The notes beneath the pieces were generated by a model. The model was not told the DNA's origin, ran no database searches, and was given only the letters and a program-made list of their open reading frames with translations. Of a stretch of 33,011 bases of DNA, positions 30,353 to 33,011 are shown piece by piece. The position numbers were made by a program, and so were the translations under genes. How positions within the stretch are numbered: the stretch's first letter is position 1; each line of letters begins with the position of its first letter. The DNA is from an uncultured Acetatifactor sp. GTDB taxonomy: Bacteria > Bacillota > Clostridia > Lachnospirales > Lachnospiraceae. The stretch spans positions 1 through 33,011 of the forward strand of contig CANQPH010000034.1 of NCBI GenBank assembly GCA_947625675.1. The letters run 5' to 3'.

Positions 30353-32449
30353 TCATAAAACCCGCAGCAGCAACTGAAAGAGCAGGCAACACCCCGCACC
30401 GGCGGCCAGGGGGATGAGGATGGAGGCGATGGTCCAGCAAAGGCTTCCGGTCTCCTTGCGGATGGTCAGCAAGGTGGTGCCGCAGGGCCAGTGCATCAGG
30501 GAAAAAAGGCAGAGGCTGACGGCCGTGGTCCAGTCCCAGCCCTGGGCCAGCAGCAGGCCGCGGGCGGCGGACAGATCGTTCAGGCTTTGAAGGCTGCCCT
30601 GGCCGGAGTAGGCCATGAGGATGATGGGCAGGACGATCTCGTTGGCGGGGAGTCCCAGGAGAAAAGCCATGAGAATGGTGCCGTCCAGTCCCAAGAGTCT
30701 GCCGATCGGATCCAGGAACCCCGCGCCGATGGACAGGAGGGTTTGACCGCCTGCGGACAAATTGGCCAGGAGCCAGAGGATCAGGCTGGCCGGAAGGGCG
30801 GCGGTCACCGCCCTTCCCAGGAGGAATACGGTGCGGTCCAGCAGGGAGCGGAGCAGGATGCGCCCGACCTGGGGACGCCTGTAGGACGGCAGTTCCAGCA
30901 TGAAATAAGAGGGCTTTCCTTTGAGCAGGGTGGCGGACAACAGCTTGGAAACCCAGAAGGTCATCAGGATGCTCAACAGGATGAAGAAAGTCAGGCAGCA
31001 GGCGGACAAAAAGGAATTTCCGATGCTTTCATGGGCTGCCGCCGGAGCGTCGCCTGCGGCATCCCAGAGGAAAAACAGGGAAATCATGACGATCAGGGTG
31101 GGAAAACGTCCGTTACAGGGGATGAAGCTGTTGGTCAGGATGGCGATGAGCCGTTCCCTGGGGGATTCGATGATCCGGCAGCCCACCACCCCGGCGGCGT
31201 TGCAGCCGAAGCCCATGGCCATGGTGAGGGCTTGTTTTCCGCAGGAGGCGCATTTCTGGAAATGATAATCCAGGTTATAGGCGATCCTGGGGAGGTAGCC
31301 CACGTCCTCCAGCAGCGTGAAAAGGGGGAAAAAGATAGCCATGGGAGGCAGCATCACCGATACGATCCAGGAAACGGTGCGGAATACGCCGCAAATGGCG
31401 AGATCCGACAGCCAGCTCGGCAGGGAGAGGGCTGCGGCTCCTCTTTCCAAAAGGTTTTCCAGCCTGCCGGACAGGGCGAACAGGAGGTCGGAAGGATAGT
31501 TGGCACCCATAATGGTGAGCCAGAAAAGCAGGAGCAGGAGAAGGAGCATGGCCAAATATCCGGTGACGGGACTGGTCAGCACTTTGTCGATGCGCTGGTC
31601 CAGGGTGTTCTTTTTGGACTCGGCGACGGTCTGTCGGTAGAGTTCGGAAGCCAGGTCTGCCAGATCTTCCCGGGAAGATTCTTGAAGGCATTTTCCATCG
31701 CAATTTTCGTTTTGGTCACAGATTTTGTCATGGATTTTGTCATGAGTTTGTCCTTGGCCCACGTTAGAAGTTTCTTCGTGGATTTTATTCTGGCTTTTGC
31801 CGCAGCTTTGCGCAGGGAATGAGCCTTGGAATTTGCTGCCGTAGCCTTGCGCAGGGAATGTGTCCTGGTTTATACCCTGGCCGCAGGCCGCCTGGAACAG
31901 CTGGTCCAGGGCCTTTAGAAACACCCTGCGGCTTGTTCGGTTATGGGCGGAGATGCCGATGACGGGAATCCCCAGGAGTTCCTGAAGCAGAGAAAGGTTC
32001 ACCCGGATCGCCTTGCGTTTCGCCTCGTCCATCAGGTTGACGCAGAGGAGGACCCTGGGTGTGATTTCCAGGATCTGCAGCAGCAGGAGGAGCCCCCGTT
32101 CCAGTCTGGTGGCGTCGCAGACCACGGCACAGGCGTCCATCTCGCCGGAATGCAGGAATCGTTCCGTGATTTTTTCTTCCTCTGAATGCCCCGTCAGGGC
32201 GTAGGTTCCCGGCAAGTCCACCAGAAGATAAGAACCCTTTCCGCTTCGGCACCGGCCCCAGGCGTTGGAAACCGTTTTTCCGGCCCAGTTCCCGGTATGT
32301 TGATGCAGGCCGGTCAGGCGGTTAAAAAGGGTGCTTTTGCCCACGTTGGGAGTTCCGGCAATGGCGATTATTTTTTCTTCGTTCCTTTTCTCCGGCCCGG
32401 GTTTGCGGTCGATGGCCCCGGATCCGGTGGAATCAGTGGTCAATCCCAT
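30353..32449 (-). CDS. feoB: Ferrous iron transporter FeoB
   Basis: A 698-residue Fe(II) uptake protein with an N-terminal G domain: G1 GTPNVGKST, G3 DLPGTY and G4 NLMD (G4 usually NxxD). After residue ~190 comes a ~70-residue insert rich in Gln, Gly, Lys and Asp (FPAQGYGSKFQGS, HDKIHDKICDQ) where the helical domain normally links to the membrane part. The membrane domain has about ten segments with the gate motifs MGFGCNAAGVVGCRII and SFIPCNGRFPTLI, a variant of the classical FeoB Gate region. FeoA overlaps its start by 17 bp. It imports iron under anoxic conditions. Confidence 0.93.
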   Translation of the reverse strand: MGLTTDSTGSGAIDRKPGPEKRNEEKIIAIAGTPNVGKSTLFNRLTGLHQHTGNWAGKTVSNAWGRCRSGKGSYLLVDLPGTYALTGHSEEEKITERFLHSGEMDACAVVCDATRLERGLLLLLQILEITPRVLLCVNLMDEAKRKAIRVNLSLLQELLGIPVIGISAHNRTSRRVFLKALDQLFQAACGQGINQDTFPAQGYGSKFQGSFPAQSCGKSQNKIHEETSNVGQGQTHDKIHDKICDQNENCDGKCLQESSREDLADLASELYRQTVAESKKNTLDQRIDKVLTSPVTGYLAMLLLLLLLFWLTIMGANYPSDLLFALSGRLENLLERGAAALSLPSWLSDLAICGVFRTVSWIVSVMLPPMAIFFPLFTLLEDVGYLPRIAYNLDYHFQKCASCGKQALTMAMGFGCNAAGVVGCRIIESPRERLIAILTNSFIPCNGRFPTLIVMISLFFLWDAAGDAPAAAHESIGNSFLSACCLTFFILLSILMTFWVSKLLSATLLKGKPSYFMLELPSYRRPQVGRILLRSLLDRTVFLLGRAVTAALPASLILWLLANLSAGGQTLLSIGAGFLDPIGRLLGLDGTILMAFLLGLPANEIVLPIILMAYSGQGSLQSLNDLSAARGLLLAQGWDWTTAVSLCLFSLMHWPCGTTLLTIRKETGSLCWTIASILIPLAAGAGCCLLFQLLLRVL
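31721..31885 (-). repeat. In-frame repeats in the FeoB insert
   Basis: GATTTTGTCATG occurs twice in tandem (31721-31744, 12-bp period, encoding HDKI units). TTGCGCAGGGAATG occurs twice with a 39-bp period (from 31808 and 31847, encoding FPAQ). Both periods keep the reading frame. Confidence 0.75.
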
Positions 32450-32678
32450 GAGATGCCTCCATGATGATTTTTTTCGTGTCTGTTCTGCGCAGGGCGATGA
32501 CTGTGCCCCTGATCAGATAGGCTTTTGGATCCCCCTTGGGGCTTTGGCCAACGCAGGACAGGAGGGTCCCGGGAAAGATCCCGATGTCTTCCAGATGCCG
32601 CCGCAGTTCCTCCGATCCCACAATTTCCCTTACTGCGGCGGTTTCCCCTATGGGGAGATCATACAAGGTGTTTGTCAT
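32433..32678 (-). CDS. feoA: FeoA family protein
   Basis: An 81-residue SH3-like FeoA domain: LYDLPIGETAAVREI, RHLEDIGIFPGTLLSCVGQSP and GTVIALRRTDTKKIIME. It is a cytoplasmic partner of FeoB. The ATG at 32678 gives the usual N-terminus. The frame continues upstream to 32726 with 16 extra residues (RSTKKRPPGG), and no start has a perfect ribosome site (AAAGGG lies 7 bp before 32678), so the start is somewhat uncertain. It overlaps feoB by 17 bp, so the pair is co-translated. Confidence 0.88.
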   Translation of the reverse strand: MTNTLYDLPIGETAAVREIVGSEELRRHLEDIGIFPGTLLSCVGQSPKGDPKAYLIRGTVIALRRTDTKKIIMEASHGIDH

Positions 32679-33011
32679 GGACGGCCCTTTCGTTCCTCCC
32701 GGTGGTCTTTTCTTTGTTGATCTCACAATCTTGGGATTTCAACGATTCGCAGCGGAGCTTTCACTACTCTGCGGCATGGTTTTTCACCGATTTGCGTAGG
32801 AGGTTCCAAAATTCAGTCGTTATTTTAATATATGCGCCGTCCCCGGAAAGGGTTCCGTTTACCATTCACGGTCGCTTCCCCCTGCATGCGCAAAACCAGC
32901 CGGCGTAACGGCGTTTCCGCAAAATTTCTGCAGAGCTTGAGTTTCCGCAAACTGCATCTAAAAAGCGGCGGAACCTGTCCAAAGTGCCGCTCTGCCGATT
33001 TTTTGAAAGAG
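32679..33011 (-). other. Upstream region of feoAB to the window edge
   Basis: No gene is convincing here. On the minus strand AGCGGC (32964-32969) pairs with GCCGCT (32986-32991), and a run of T (32960-32964 as A on plus) follows, which could terminate a gene entering from beyond the edge. GTTTCCGCAAA occurs twice (32912-32922 and 32941-32951, 29 bp apart). I could not find a clear -35/-10 pair or a Fur box for feoAB. Confidence 0.4.

Overview
The window reads as a chromosomal segment of a GC-rich, spore-forming Clostridium of the Lachnospiraceae type. Supporting this are the syntenic blocks yicC-remA-gmk-rpoZ and rimO-pgsA-cinA-recA-recX-rny, the nudF-spoIIM-xerD run, RNase Y and RemA, strong AGGAGG-type ribosome sites and Gram-positive LexA boxes. 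Almost all of it is core housekeeping DNA. Only the toxin-antitoxin cassette near the left end is clearly AT-richer and looks acquired.

Layout, left to right. (1) The 3' end of a PfkB sugar kinase overlaps an rRNA m5U methyltransferase gene (rlmD type), whose stop codon lies inside the first operator of a HigB/HigA-ImmA toxin-antitoxin cassette. (2) A MarR regulator with an operator-promoter and a seven-unit repeat leader heads a two-gene heterodimeric ABC exporter operon. (3) A NOL1/NOP2/Sun rRNA methyltransferase lies on the minus strand, divergent from a GH42 beta-galactosidase. (4) yicC-remA-gmk-rpoZ is followed by rimO, pgsA, cinA, then SOS-controlled recA-recX, then rny. (5) A type Ic aspartate-like aminotransferase, nudF, spoIIM and xerD. 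(6) A minus-strand HelD-type RNA polymerase motor ATPase carries an unexpected C-terminal GH31 beta-sandwich domain. It is followed by a cluster of five tRNAs (Arg, His, Gln, Lys, Leu) and by a minus-strand feoA-feoB ferrous iron uptake pair.

The most unusual property runs across the whole window. Short tandem repeats have grown at gene boundaries and inside genes. Between genes the periods are 17, 20, 24, 25, about 35 and 40 bp, and in four cases the first unit is the last codons plus stop of the upstream gene. Inside genes the periods are multiples of three (12, 21, 39, 45, 54, 69/72 bp), and they make low-complexity inserts or tails in RlmD, RemA, beta-galactosidase, HelD and FeoB. In the beta-galactosidase two adjacent repeat units are perfect hairpins with compensating arm changes. 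I regard this repeat-growth process, and the HelD-GH31 fusion, as the best candidates for undescribed biology here.

All calls come from reading the sequence. No database search or structure prediction was possible.
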